NCBI GenBank assembly: GCA_015501585.1
Contig: JADNRY010000194.1
Location: 1-64,000, forward strand
Length of the DNA stretch: 64,000 bases
Direction: 5' to 3'
Source of the DNA: Rhodocollybia butyracea
Lineage: Eukaryota > Basidiomycota > Agaricomycetes > Agaricales > Omphalotaceae
Every line of letters begins with the position of its first letter. The first letter of the stretch is position 1. The notes under the pieces were generated by a model. It searched no databases. It saw only the letters and a list, made by a program, of their open reading frames with translations, and was not told the DNA's origin. Shown here piece by piece: positions 22,264 to 35,489 of the stretch. A program made the translations under genes and the position numbers.

Positions 22264-24441
22264 ATGGATTTTTCGCTACTAGAACCCATCACCGTCGCCA
22301 AAACTCTCGCTTTCACTATCCTTCTCTATGTTTCCTATCAGCTAGCTGGTCAATCGCGCAAGCGCTATCCTCCTGGTCCTCGTGGGTATCCAATCATTGG
22401 AAATCTTTTCGACTTGCCAAAACGCGATGAATGGGTGGCCTACAAAGAAATGTCTAGCAAGTACAGTGAGTCGTACCAGAGATATACTACGAATAGTTCA
22501 TTGACCTCACTATCCCAGACTCAGATATCATACACCTTAACGTATTTGGATCGTCCATCGTAGTCGTCAACTCTTTAGAAGTTGCCCAAGATCTATTCGA
22601 CAAACGCTCCTCCATCTACTCGGATAGGTCCTCAACGTCTTCCCTCTTCTACTTCATTACGCTGACGATTTAACAGGCCACGTATGCCGATGTTAAATGA
22701 GCTGTATGTGACGGTTTTTATTTCATTTTGGATCATCTTTCATCTAACCTCTCGCAGTATCGGATTCGACTGGCACTTTGCTTTCATGCCTTATGGAGAA
22801 CTATGGAAAGGTTATCCTCGTATCTATTCCCTGCAATACCGACGCTAACTAGATATCAGAACGCCGCAAGCTCTTCCATAAAGAATTCACACCACCGGCA
22901 ACATTGTTACACCGACCTCGTGAACTAGAAGCTACCAGAAAAGCTCTCGTAAAGTTTTTGGACAATCCTGATGGCGACTACCTTTCGAAATTCCGCCAGT
23001 GAGTTATTTTCACCTCGCCATCACGGAACTGTACTGATTCGTGCAACCTGTAGTTTATCTTCAACTATCATCCTCGGTACTGCATATGGCATAGACGTTC
23101 AAAATGACAATGACCCCTACGTAAACGTATCCGAGAGAGCCGTGTACGCTATCACCCAAGCTGGGAACATCCCTTCCTACTTGGTCGATCAGATCCCTGC
23201 ACTCAAGTATATTCCAGAGTGGTTCCCGGGAGGGAATTTCAAAAAGCAGGCTAGAGAATGGCGCGAATACGCTGACGCTACTCCTACTCTTCCACTGAAG
23301 TATGTCAAGGACTCCATGGTAAGCTTGACACTCATCTGGGATTAACTTGCTGCTGATCATACGCTACAAGGCTGATGGGACTGCCAGATCCTCAATCGCA
23401 TCTCGGTTGATCAGTACTATGGAGGAAGAGGGTAGCCGTACTCCCGAGAATGAGCTACTCTTGCGAGACGTTTTGGGTTCTATATACGTCGGTGCGTGAA
23501 CATGAAGGCTCTATTTTCATCGTGATACTCATTGTGCTTTGATGTTTCATTAGCCGGGAGTGACACGGTTAGCTCATACTCGAACACACGCGTTACATTT
23601 TTTTTGACAATTCGTTTGTTCAGACGACTGCAGTTCTCGAAAACTTCGTCCTCGCAATGGTACAGAATCCTGAAATTTTGAAGAAAGGCCAAAGCGCGGT
23701 GGATGCGGTCGTTGGTTCTAATCGACTCCCTGACTTTTCGGATCAAGATTCAATACCGTACGTCGACGCCCTCTTGAAAGAATCCCTCAGATGGAGGCCA
23801 ATTACGCCATTGGGTTAGTCTTCTATGCTTGCTGTAATCTTACTCAGTCCAATGCTGACCTCGCATACACGATAGCCGCTCCTCACTGTCTTACGACAGA
23901 TGATGAATATCAAGGATACCACATTCCTGCAGGTTCCATCGTTGTCGGAAATTCCTGGTGAGTCTTCGTCCATTCTGTATCCTAAACAAGAGGATTCATT
24001 GGTATTCTACTCACCAGGGCAATGCTACATGACGAAGTCATTTACGGACCCGACACCCACCTTTTCAACCCCGAACGATTCCTCACTCCTGACGGCAAAG
24101 TGGATCCCGAAGTGAAGCATCCCGAGATGCTGTTTGGCTTTGGGAGGCGTCAATGCCCGGGTATGGACATGGCGGAGTCATCCATCTGGATGACGATTGC
24201 TTCCCTGCTTGCCTGTTTCGATATCGTCAAAGCTGTTGATCGCAAGGGACGTCCTATCGAACCTGTTGAGGAATACAGTTCTGGCATGGTGTGGTGAGTT
24301 TCTTATTTCTTGCATCTGCATTCAAGAGTTCCTTATATGTCGTTACTTAGTCGCCCACAACTTTTCAAATGCTCCATTCAGCCTCGATCTCCTCGTGTGG
24401 AAACTTTGGTTCGGGAGGCTTTGCAGCATGAGACTTTCTGA
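22264..24441 (+). CDS. Cytochrome P450-B (O-methylsterigmatocystin-oxidoreductase-like)
   Basis: The start is the ATG at 22264 (MDFSLLEPITVAKTLAF), with an N-terminal membrane helix. The proline-rich hinge is RYPPGPRGYPIIGNL. The I-helix AGSDTTTAV is assembled from two short exons near 23555-23640. The ExxR motif is ESLRW, and PERF is in FNPERFLTPDGK. The heme loop is FGFGRRQCPGMD, and the end is VREALQHETF. About 510 residues with many introns; all motifs are in one spliceable frame. The clade has many members in wood- and litter-decay mushrooms and often sits in terpene clusters. It resembles P450-D and P450-E in type but is not a recent duplicate of them. Confidence 0.9.
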
Positions 24442-24848
24442 ATTCACATAAATAAGAATGTACCAAGTCGCTACGAACAACAGTATTTCAGTGTTTTCTG
24501 TTGATTTGGGTAGACGTTCGAGAATCTGATTTGTTTGCATTGAACCAGAAATCATGCGTACCAAAAACTCGGATAATGATCTGGAGCTGGAAGTTAAGGT
24601 TCGACTGGAACGATTGCTCACGCTGATAGCAAGAACCAGCATAAAAGATCTCTGTTTTCCCAGCCGGTAATACGCCATCCTAAGCGGTGTGAGACCCAAT
24701 TGCGAACACAATTCGTTGACATTGAACGCTCGTGAGCGCAGATCTCGTCAATTCGTTCTCGTCAACGGCCCTCTGTCATCAGATTTCTCGTGGACGGATC
24801 CAATTTTGAGATCTCACATTACAATGGTTTCACGTTACTTACTGGTTC
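24442..24848. other. Intergenic, nothing recognised
   Basis: A 407-base spacer between P450-B and P450-C. A minus-strand frame here (ELCSQLGLTPLRMAYY) looks faintly like an ankyrin-type repeat, but it is too short to call. Confidence 0.4.
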
Positions 24849-27480
24849 ATGTCTTCCCTCGTCCAAGCAGTGTTAGCTGCTGTAGCTATCTGGGCCGCTC
24901 GCTGGCTCTGGGTGCGCCTTTCATCTCAGAGAATCCTAAACAATATTCCTGGACCCAAATCGCGATCGTTTTGGACTGGAAACTTGGCTGAAATCTACAG
25001 TGTTTCGGGCTGGGACTTTCATCAAGAGCTCACCGAGAAATGTGAGCTCGTTTTTCCCATTCTCATCGAATAGTATTTGAATAAACAGACGGCGGCGTGG
25101 TGCGAATTGACGCGCTCTTTGGGGTACGAAGCTGTCTTACCGTTCTTCCATGCCCCTGATAATCGCGTAGGGTAAACAACTCTATGTCTTCGATCCCAAG
25201 GCATTGCACCAGATAGTGGTCAAGGTGCTCCTATCAGTCCTCTCATAAAACGCTCATTCACACAAAACTTATGACTTAGGATGCTGACATTTTCGAGGAG
25301 CCCGACTCGGTGATAGAGTTAGGATATTCATCCTATCCTTGACCGGATAGTAGAGGCTCACTGTACATCGACAGTGGCACACGCGTTTCGTTTGGAGAAG
25401 GCATTCTGTCCACTTTAGGTTCGTGCATCACAACTCAATATCGTGTTCACTGAACATAAATTGGTATTCAAGGCGATCAACATCGAAAACAGCGAAAAAT
25501 GCTCAATCCCGTGTTCTCCATCGCCCACCTCCGGCAAATGGGTCTGTTAAGTTTTTCTGGTTCCCGACAACAGTCTAAACTCAGCCTTTTGCAGTACCGG
25601 TATTCTTTAGTGTTGGAAGGAGGGTGAGCTATTCAGTCAAAGCCTTCAAGCTGTCAAAGTAACGTTTCAAAGCTCCGCGATGTTCTTGAATCTAAGGTCC
25701 AGAATGGCCCCCAAGAAGTAAGTCGTGTCTTGAACATCTACATCTTTATGTTAATGGAAGTTTAGGTCGATATACTAGTATGTTGCATAGTAGTCCTTGC
25801 TCCTTAACAAATTTCCATGGGCCAAACAGCTTTGGATGACTCGTACCGCTCTGGAACTCGTTGGTCAAGCAGGACTTGGCTACTCTTTTGATCCACTCAC
25901 GTCAGACGATGTTCCTCCTTACATCACTGCTGTCAAGCAATTACAGTGAGCAGCATGTTTACTTTGAAGATATACAGCATTCTGACCATATTAAGAATCA
26001 CTATGATACGAATGGCTCTTGCTGCACAGTACATCTTACCTTGGGCTTCAAGGATCGGCTCTCCCGGGTTCCGTAGGTTCATTGTCAACATTGTTCCATG
26101 GAAGGATCTACATATAGGACGGGATATCCTCGACACTATGTATAACACTGCTATACACGTTTACAATATCAAGAAGAAGGCTCTAGACGAGGGGGATGAT
26201 GCTGTCTCAGCCCAAATTGCCCACGGAAAAGATATCATTAGTATTCTGAGTATCTATCATTCATCGCTTTGGAAAGAGTATCTATTTACATTTATGGCAG
26301 TGAAAGATAACAGAAACGCGTCCTTATCGGATCGTCTCTCCGAAGACGAAATCATAGGCCAGGTAGTAATCATTTCTGGACTGTCGAAAACCTGCTAACT
26401 CGAGGCTATGATCACTCACTAGTTGAAGTATGCACTCATTTCCTCTAACATCAAAACGTAATCTGAAACTCGGTAGTACACTTGTATTCGCAGCAACAGA
26501 TAGTAGGCCGATTCTTATTGCTACATTTTATGCATCCATGCTGAATGGTGCTTAGCGACATCGTCAGCGCTTTCTCGGACAATGCATCTCTTGGCCCAAC
26601 GCCAAGATGTTCAGGACAAGCTTCGCCAGGAGATAAGAGCAGCTCAGAAGGACAAGGATGAATTTTTCCTATGATGACCTAAACTCTCTAGAGTATTTGG
26701 ATGCAATCTGCAGAGAAACATTGCGCTTGTGAGTATCGTGTTATTGCGAGAGTTTACCTAGAAAAAAAGGGTTCACTGATCCCATTTGTACAGGTACCCC
26801 CCGGTTCCGTTCATCCCAAGAACGTAAGATTATCCTCTTTGTTATTGACCTAAACATTGCTAATGCTGAAGTAGAACCCGCAAAGATGTCATATTGTCGA
26901 CGTCCACTCCAATCACTACTGTCAATGGCGCGATGATCACTGAGATCCCAATTCCAGCGGAAACAAACATCATTATTTCTATCCTCGCATCGAACCGCAA
27001 TCCAGCCATCTGGGGACCTGATTGCCTCGAATGGAAACCTGAACGGTGGCTGTCACCCCTCCCAAAAACTATCGGAGAGGCCCATGTTCCAGGCATTTAC
27101 GCAAACTTGTGAGGTGGATTACACTCGTCTATTTGTCTCATTCACCGATGTTCGCGCAGGATGACTTTCAGTGGTGGTGGAAGATCTTGCATGTTCGAAC
27201 ATTCTTTTTCATACATGCTCAAACTTCTAACGAAACTTCACAGTGGATTTAAATTTTCCCAGCTCGAGATGAGTATGTCCCATTCCCGGTTGACATGAGA
27301 TTACGGAGCTAACTCAGGTGTTGCTGCCCAGAGGTGGTATTATGCCTCCTAATTGAACGGTTCAAATTCACTGCGTCGGACCAGAATATCTCCTGGCAAA
27401 TGAGCAGCATAGTGGTCCCCGTTGTTGATAATGATAGTCGCAGACCACAGCTTCCAATGAAGGTTCAATTGGCCATTTGA
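24849..27480 (+). CDS. Cytochrome P450-C (CYP5139/CYP5037-like)
   Basis: Heavily interrupted gene, at least a dozen introns. The ATG at 24849 gives MSSLVQAVLAAVAIWAARW (anchor), followed by IPGPKSRSFWTGNLAEIY. Next come GGVVRIDALFG, KQLYVFDPKALHQIVVK and SFGEGILSTLGDQHRKQR. The I-helix FAATDTTSSALSRT is rebuilt by joining exons on either side of about 26512-26569. ETLRLYPPVPF holds ExxR and PERW is in WKPERWLSP. The heme loop FSGGGRSCIGFKFSQLE is completed across an intron that begins right after the ligand Cys. The stop is at 27478. About 540 residues. Simple inspection suggests stops, but every one falls in a plausible intron, so I call it intact. Confidence 0.82.
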
Positions 27481-28157
27481 AAATATCTACATACATTTAC
27501 TTTCCAAGAGATGTCAGGGTTTCAGTACTTATTTTCTTATTTTCGTGTTCTACATGCCTCTAAGAGCGTAAGAGTATAAATGCGTGTTCCTTGTAGCCCT
27601 ACCTAGTAATGCGGTAATACTCACCAGGAGGCCAGTATCCGGTAAGTTGATATAACGGAAGGTGAAACAAAAGATAAACAAAGGAAAAAACATATTACAC
27701 CTCGAAGATAGGTGGATGGGCGGGGCTCTTTACCCAGTCAATGGGCTTGATCCTCCGACACATCTCTTTCATTGACAATGCAAGAGTAGCACCAAGACAG
27801 ATCGACAGAGGACAAGAAAGCGATGGAAGCAACATCAAATTGAACTTCATTTTGTCTACTCTAATACTAGCCGCTGATCCATTACCATCGACTCCGCTCA
27901 ACCTGTGCCTGGACAATTTTGTACCAGTTCCAAGATGTGATCACTGATATGACGTCTCCTTAGTATATGGACATTTCTTAAACTGAACCTAGTTCGACTG
28001 GCGACATTTGCCTGAACGTTGTTGTACGGATCATGGATGCTAGTGAACCAGGCGGGCGATGACTAAAAATCATTAGCCAGAGAGCTATGTTTAGACTCCT
28101 TCAAGTTATTCTACAGTGATTGCAACTAATTTCGTAATATTCAAGGTATTTCTATTT
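27481..28157. other. Convergent intergenic region
   Basis: Lies between the 3' ends of P450-C and the MYB-GST gene. The only frames are short (under 75 codons) and featureless. Confidence 0.5.
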
Positions 28158-30151
28158 TCAGTTAAGCACCGTCCCCTTGGACGAGTCTCTTGTCGAAATC
28201 TCATTCCACCATCTAGATATATATCTGCCAGATCAGCGTTGATGTCACGATCTTTGCGCGCGGCTTACCGTGTAATATTCGGTCCTTTTCGTGTCATTAT
28301 ATCGCTACCACCCCTAGTAAGCAAGGTCCCCCAAGGTATGTGATACAGGTCTGCAAGTGTAAGGGCCTGGTAAATGATAGTCAGGATGATCAAGAGAATA
28401 TCGTTTACAGGTCCTTGGCTTACGTTTCCAGCAAGATATCTCTGTTCTCCTAATATAGACTCGTATGCGTCAAGCTTAGAGGAGAGACCAGCAATAGAGG
28501 CCTCAAAAATCGCTTCATCAGGAAGAAGTCCCTTTGATCTAGTGTTGTGATTGAGTAAACAGTAAGTATACTAAGGACGAAAATATTCCGACCGTTTGAT
28601 TACATTCTCGTACCCTGCCTTAGAAGCATATGGATCAAAGTTCAGTGCTTCGCAGAGTACGGCCTGTTCGAAAAGTGCACAACATTTGATACTGTACACA
28701 TCGGGGATCAATTTCGTGCCTTGGTCTGCGTACTGTGTCGCTAGGTACCGACAAATAGCGTGGGACTCGTGAAGGATGAACCCCTTGTCGATCTAGAAAG
28801 AATCTAGTAAGCTTCGGACTTCTATAGTTTCCCAAGAAAGCTCACGATGAATGGAATACAGTTTCCGAATAAACTAGATGCCTCCGGGATAGGATGCCGA
28901 AAGGACTCTTCGTCTGTGTTCACCAACTTGTAGGGGATACTTTTCTCGTGTAATACAACTTGTATACGGGCCGTCGAAGGGCACATATAGGCTCCATATA
29001 GTGTCAGAGTCATCGAGGTCGTGTCTTGTATGTGCGCTAGAGGAACCGACGAGAGTGGTTCGCTATCTTTGTTCTGACCAGATAGTACAGAGGTTTCTAT
29101 TTCCACGTTGCTCATACTACTTGGAAAGGGAGAATCTGGAAGGGCGTCCGAATTTAATAATGAGAACATGGGGCTAGTTATGTCTTGATTGGAAAACATC
29201 GGCCACGGTAGATTTTCCAGAGCTAAAGAGAAGTCGAGATCCAAGCTGCTGGAAAACTCGGAAGAGCTGGCTGGATTAGAAGTAGGAGAGTCAGCCCCTC
29301 CTATCGGACTCCAAGGCATTTCTGGAAGAGGAGATAATCCAGAACAGCTACTAGATGCGGATGATTCTGGCTGGTCGGTGGCTGGAGGAGTTAAACTCGT
29401 AGACCGTGTGAGACACTTGTATCTATTGTAAAAAAAAGTCAAGCAATATCACCACAGACATGATAGAAATCCAAACCGACCGGTTTTTGGCAGCGAGTCC
29501 GGTTCTTCCGGGAAAACAAGCCTTCACTATTTTTGCCCAGTGATGTCCGTGCTGTTCAACGGCTTCCACAAGTTTTTTGTCCTAGAACAGACGATTTAGT
29601 CACTACTATCTTGTGAAGGATGTGATAGGTACCTCTTCGGCTGTCCAGCTAGTCCGATCAATGTCAGGATTCAGTGTATCTTTCCATCGTTTGGCACACT
29701 CTGTAGAATGGCTGAACATCTGGGATCTGATAAGATCATGAGACGCTTACGATCACTGTTGCGTGTCTTCACTTCGGCTGCAACGCGGGTCCATCTAGGG
29801 AGAACGTTAAATGTGTAAATTTAACAAAGCAGTATTTACTTCAGTCCATGCTTCTCGATAGCGCGTAAAAGGATTTCATCCTCCTCCGGACGCCAGAGTC
29901 CCCGCCCTCCATGTTTGGACCCCAGTTTGCTGAACCACCGCTTCCTGCAATCCTTATTACTGCGGTTGGGCACATATGCCTCTATGATGCGCCAATTTGA
30001 AGGATTTTTATCACCGGGGGCTGCTGTTTCGCAAAAGAACTTATAGCTTCGAAGTAGCAGAAGACAGAAGCGGCAAACCTTTTTTAACAGCTTCAACCAA
30101 CAGCCGATCTTCTTCTTCAGTCCATGGGAGACGAGATGTTCCTTGGACCAT
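28158..30151 (-). CDS. Three-repeat MYB DNA-binding protein fused in frame to a glutathione S-transferase
   Basis: From the ATG at 30151 (MVQGTSRLPWTEEEDRLL) the spliced protein has three SANT/MYB repeats. Their signatures are PWTEEEDRLL...NRSNKDCRKRWF, LWRPEEDEILLRAI...CAKRWKDTL and SWTAEEDKKLVEAV...GLAAKNRYKC. A linker of about 135 residues follows, rich in Ser, Pro and Asp, like an activation domain. At the Met codon 29013 a full GST begins: LTLYGAYMCPSTARIQV, NCIPFI, FILHESHAICRYLA, then an all-helical C-terminal domain ending WWNEISTRDSS. The total is about 500 residues; the GST part (about 210) is a complete phi-like fungal GST. The frame has no stop between linker and GST. It could be two overlapping genes if a base is missing in the linker. 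Likely a nuclear regulator, with the GST acting in detoxification or as a sensor. Confidence 0.8.
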
Positions 30152-33100
30152 AGTGTACACTCTGATGGTATTTCTAATGACGCGCGTTCAAACGGAGGAG
30201 TGTGGTGGGGAATAGACCATAAGATTTGCACGATAAATACTCTACTCTTTCAATTACGCCCTACTAGCGACCCGTGCGGTACAATGGGCAAGTCGCACTC
30301 GGAGCTTCGCCCCTTCGCGCCGTGTGCGGTGAGCCAATGAGGTTGCTTTCATCGTTCAATCAACTAAAGCGTGGGACAAAGCAAAGTTCCTTATGGGTAT
30401 ATCAATATATAATAGATTGCTTATCGACTGGAGGCTACTGGAGGCTTCTTCGGCCAAAAGATGTAGCCCGGTCCGCTGGAGCGGGAGCGCCATCATGACT
30501 AGTCTTTGCAGGAAGGAAGGAAGGAAGAACCGACACGGTCTCATTGAGGGATTGCTGAGTCCTCCGCAACCCTCGTCTTTGTGTGATGTCCTCCGATCCA
30601 CTAACACTCCATCATACGTTATTCTTGAGAGAGCGACGGGACTGTAGAGGTAGATTCACGCGCGCCTATCCCATCTATGTATCAGAAAGCCGCACAGATA
30701 TAATTTTTTACGGAGGCACACGTTTATGGATATGATGTAAAAGAACCATAGACCGCTTCGAAGGAAATTTTACTTGTTGAGCTGGGAAGACCGGATGTTG
30801 GTCGTGGATCCCAGATTTTAACGCCTTGAACGACTTTTGAGTTGTTTTCAAACTGGAAAGTTATTTGATGATACTAGTAAAGCTTTGACAAGAGTTTTAA
30901 TCCAAGATTTGGCAGGTATGTGAATCGGTGAGCTAAGAACGCGTGTTTATCATGGCTTGTGAGTTTGGAAGCCGGAACCCCACACGGCCAGCATTGACAT
31001 AAAGCTCTTGTTGGAAAAGTGCTTGATGGACCGTGCTAGAATCTTTTCATTCGAGCTTTCAAAAGCTCATATCCGCAACTTACCCATATAAAGCCATTTC
31101 CTACTAGCGCAAATTTCCATCAAAGAAGCTGTTAAAATCTTTGTGAGCGACAAAGAATACGTGTATTTGACTCTTTCGATCAGGCCGGTGGGCTGGATTC
31201 GGTAACATGCGGCGGGCTCAGGTGACTCGGAGTGTGTAAGGCCCCTGGGCTGTGAGGCAAAGGGGCTGAGAGCGGGCTAGCTGATATAGCAAGATAAGAG
31301 CGGGTAAGGCTGAAAGCTTAGCTGATAGCAGCTAAAAAAAAGAGTCCTTAAATCCTACCAAGTGCACACAACCCAATTCTATTGAGAGTACACACGAAGT
31401 GGCAGGAAGGAAAGGAACTAAAGATTACATAATAAGCGCTATTGATAATAACCAAAGCGGCGCCAATTCCGTAGCCGTACTCTACGATTTGAGGATTCTA
31501 CTTCTCCAAAATTAGCGTGGGGTTTCAAAAACAATTTTCGCGCAGACGACTGCTGCCTGCAGGCTTATTAAAGTACTACAATGCTATGTTTTTGGTCACA
31601 CTGTCTCACTGCTCGCTTCCCCCGTTGTCTCTTGATGCATTTGACGATTTTTATCTACCTGTTTATTCACGATTATGTCCGACTGCATGTTTCTCCCCCA
31701 ATTCCTAGGAACTCTGAATCTTTTGTCATCATCGCTGGTCAAATCTTTGTTGCCTTGAGAGTTCGTGTATTGGATTCAGCGTCCAGAGGCTACGCTCTCG
31801 TACCAAGGGATGCCCATGCGGAATTTGAATGCAACACAAACATAGACGTGTTCACTGGATCCTCGGGCCTCAGGAACAACTCCTGGTGATCAAATTCTTG
31901 CACACAATCTGGGGTGAGTGGGATACGGAAGGAGTACTATTACAGTAGTAAGTAGAATTTAGGGCCAAATAAAATTCACCCGCAATACGAAGATTTTGGA
32001 AGATCAGACTTGAGGAGGCTTGAGGTCAAGGTTTTGAACAATGTACACGCGGGGTTTGCGGTCTTTTCCAACTGTCCATTCGAACATCCAGATTTCGGTC
32101 GCGTAGGGGCCCGTCATACTTACCAGGACAATAGATTTCCGGTCTTTATACCGCATACTATGTTCCAAGTAGGTAAGGCCGAATACGAAGGCGCAGAATA
32201 TACTTACTCAGTGGTAGTAATAGTATAGAGCTACCGTAACAGTGATGATCATGAGGGGGTGGTGTGTGTGTCTACATGGGGTCTGTACTTACGGGCGACT
32301 TTATGTATGTCAATTGGCGCAAAGGCAGCTCCGAGTACAATAGCCTGAGGCGATCCGGAAATCATTAATGGTCAACTGCTTATTACTTACACCATGATCG
32401 AACAGGCCTAGGATGGAACTTCGACGGATTTGCAGTGACCCCAGTGACCCTTCTCTTGTTCTTCTCATCAAGGTCTCAAAGATGGTGGTTGGTACTGGAC
32501 TACCTTCTCCGGAAAAATCAAAACGTAAATCGATCCGAGTTGCACAGAAGAAAGTACTACTACTAAGTTAGTGTAGCTATCTATCCGTGCGGACTATGAC
32601 TGTCTGATATCATACACGTATGGTTTGACATACATCCATACGGTTACAGACGGTCACCCGTGGGTCACCTCAAGCCGTAGATGCACAAACCCCATTTGAA
32701 CTCACCGCTCCATCACCACCATCTACCACCATAGACAGTTGATATGTGGCGCCTTGCTGGAACTGAGCCTTAAGGTAACCTTGTGGTAAGTGAGGGAAGA
32801 GGGAAGAGGGAAGAGGAGGAGAAGGACTCCTTGGCACACGATATAGTCCAAGAATATCGAATGCCGGGTCCAAATATTATTATCTATGCGGCGAGTAGGA
32901 GAGGTTAGGCTGAAGGCGATTAGAAGGCGATTTTTTACCTTCACCCGACCTTTATCAGCCTTTTTTATCACACTGCACTGTCACAGTCATTATCCAAGTC
33001 ATCCAAGTTTCAATTTGAATTATGTAAGTATTATATCTGATGTATCACGCTCATGCCGTATGAAACGGGCAAGGGTCTAGCAGGGTCTATTAGCATGTGC

Positions 33101-33745
33101 CATGTCACCCTAGTATGGTTAAAGTCGATTATTATTTTATCCAAGCGGTATATATAAGGATGGAACAAACTAGAAGTGGATCCTGAGTGGATCATAAATA
33201 TCACGAAAGGATCCCCGCCCTGCAGTGCTATTTGTCTTTCAGATCAGAATAACTTAACGAATTTCCTTTCCTCCTTTTCCCATACCTGTCTCATCATGGG
33301 CCGGTCTCGGATTATCTTCTTACTCATCAGCACTTTGGCGGTCTAGAGACCTTGAAGAGAATCAGTTCTCCATGTTTGCGGAAATGTTCTCGGAAATGAC
33401 GTCGACCTGAAATTGCTAAGGAATAAAGTCGCATCAAAGGCCCAGCCATCATACTTAGTGCCATATTATGCATCCTCATCCATCATCCATCAACTCTGAG
33501 CCGTCAATGCATCAAACCCCAAACTGGTTCATGTGGCGCTCTTAAGCGTCAACCGCACAGATCGTATGAGAGTCAAACTTCTCAAATCCCCCAACCGCAA
33601 AGAAGCTGCGAACAGCATTTTGCGTCGTCTGTTACAATTTTACAGTCAGGTGAAACTAACTTTCACAAGTACTTCTTCACTAATCCTCAACTGACGAAAA
33701 TTTAACATGGAAAGGGTCTATTGAGCAGTGAATGCTGCTCTCGAA
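30152..33745. other. Long region with no confident gene
   Basis: A minus-strand segment at about 31780-32540 shows believable splice sites and pieces such as SILGLFDHG, AIVLGAAFAPIDIHK and HSNSAWASLGTRA. I cannot build a stop-free model or name a family, so it may be a decayed gene. GAAGGAAGGAAG runs lie near 30510-30530. The last 450 bases (33290-33745) are the upstream flank of BBE oxidase 1 and are repeated above oxidase 2 (about 36560-36929). Confidence 0.45.
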
Positions 33746-35489
33746 ATGAAAATGCTATCATTGCTTTTTTCTCTCCTTGCAATTGCTCTTGCAGAAGCCT
33801 CTCAAACGCCTTTGAGTGTTACTACGGATCCTATTGATTCCGTTCAGTTATGCGTGAGTCAACTAATGTTATCATTCAATCTTGCTGCTGACTTGTATAC
33901 CTATCTCGCAGTGTACTGCGCTTTCCGAGGCCCTGCCCTCCCTCGTGCATCTTCCGGGATCAGCCGAATACGAACATCAGCAGCACACCTACTTCATCCT
34001 CCAACACACCGAGATCCAGCCTTCCTGCCGCGTTTCTCCGGCCACATCCTCCGATGTCTCTCTTATCATGACCACCCTCACCAAAAATTCCTGTCCCTTT
34101 GCTGTGCGCTCAGGGGGCATATGACTTGGGCGGGGTCGAACGTCGTAGGAGGCGTTACGCTCGATCTCGGGCGTTTGAACGAGATAACGGTTGAGGAAGA
34201 GAAGGGTTTGGTAAGGCTTGGACCTGGAAACAACTGGGGCAGTGTTTATGCTGCCATGGAGCCGTACAATCTTACCACTGTTGGTGGACGTATGCCTGAA
34301 GTGGGCGTTGGAGGGTTTTTCCTCGGTGGTATGCATCTTCATCATTCGGCTCTTTCTGACAAATCCGAATTTTACTATCTACTTGACTATAGGTGGAATC
34401 AGCTTACTCTCCTTCCAACATGGCTTCGGTTCCGACAATATATTCAACTACGAACTCGTTCTCTCCAATGGCACCATCCTCAATGCCAATGCGTCCTCTC
34501 ATCCCGACCTCTTCTGGGCTCTCAAACTCGGAAGCTCAAACTTCGGCATCGTTACCCGCTTCGACGTCCGCACTTACCCCTTAAAACCGCACGTCTGGGG
34601 CGGAATCCGTGCTTACCCCCTCACCACATCCGGCACCCCCACCCTGATCTCGAATTGGGTCACCTTCGCACGGAGCGAAGCCGCAAAACGAGAAGAACTC
34701 CAAGCGCTCATCCTGGGGCGAGAGGAGATAGTTACCATATGGCATGCATCCCTCAGCGATGTTCCAGGTCCCCCTCTAAGCACCTCTCTACCCGTCGTCG
34801 ATCGCACGAGAAAGACTACCCTGGCTGATCTGGTGGATGATTTGCAATCTTCGGATTTCGCGGATAAGAGACGGAATAGGTGGTTCACCCTTACTGTTAA
34901 ACTCGATGCCCCGTTTATCTGGGACATGTTTGAGCACGCGAAGGGGATGTTTGATGAGTTGGAGTTGGAGTTTGAAGAGATGCGTTGGAATCTGTTGTTT
35001 CAGCCTGTTACGCAGGGGTTTGTTAGTGCGAGTGAGGAGACTGGGGGAAACCCTTTCAGGAGTGTGTTGATGGACTCAGAGGACGGTTTAGCGAGTGAGT
35101 TCGAGTCGCGTTTTTGTTTGTGTACTGGAAATACTTATTTCCCTCCCAGTCGCACTTTTCCTCATCTCCTGGACCGATTCCACGCACGACTCGGCTATGA
35201 ACTATGCGTCGCGCACCTTATGTGCATGGAGCGAATCCCTCGCGCGCCAACGGGTATCTTCAACGACTTCTTGTATCTCAATTATGCGAATGACGAACAG
35301 GACGTGTATGGGCGGAGCGTAAGTAAAGGGGATCTTGAACGATTGAGGGAGGTTAAGGGAGTGTATGATAAGGAAGGGATATTGGGCCGATTATGGAGGG
35401 GTGGGTTTAAGATTCCTGGGGATGAAGGGGAATTGGATGAGGGCGAAAGAAAGGTTCATTATGAGAGTCCTGCACGGAGTGAATTGTGA
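33746..35489 (+). CDS. FAD-linked oxidase 1 (BBE-like, FAD_binding_4), two apparent frameshifts
   Basis: Secreted or luminal flavoprotein oxidase of the berberine-bridge/GOOX superfamily. [20 protein letters not shown] at the ATG 33746 is a signal peptide. One intron follows VQLC, one splits [17 protein letters not shown], and one lies near 35095-35149. The substrate-domain end has [15 protein letters not shown]. Compared with its intact neighbour (36930-38704), it lacks one base in the G run at 34112-34116, exactly at the RSGGH motif whose His anchors FAD. It lacks another at 35251-35254 (CAACGGG against CAACGGGG). Taken literally it is a pseudogene, but both gaps are homopolymer-length changes and the rest is well conserved, so sequence error is likely. 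Confidence 0.8.

Noticed and set aside
24343..24711. Ankyrin-repeat gene on the minus strand
   Set aside because: Only one weak GLTPLRMA word; overlaps the last exon of P450-B and lacks further repeats.
25294..25360. P450-C as a pseudogene because of stops
   Set aside because: The stops lie in a 57-base GT..AG intron, and splicing restores SFGEGILSTL; all later motifs also splice in frame.
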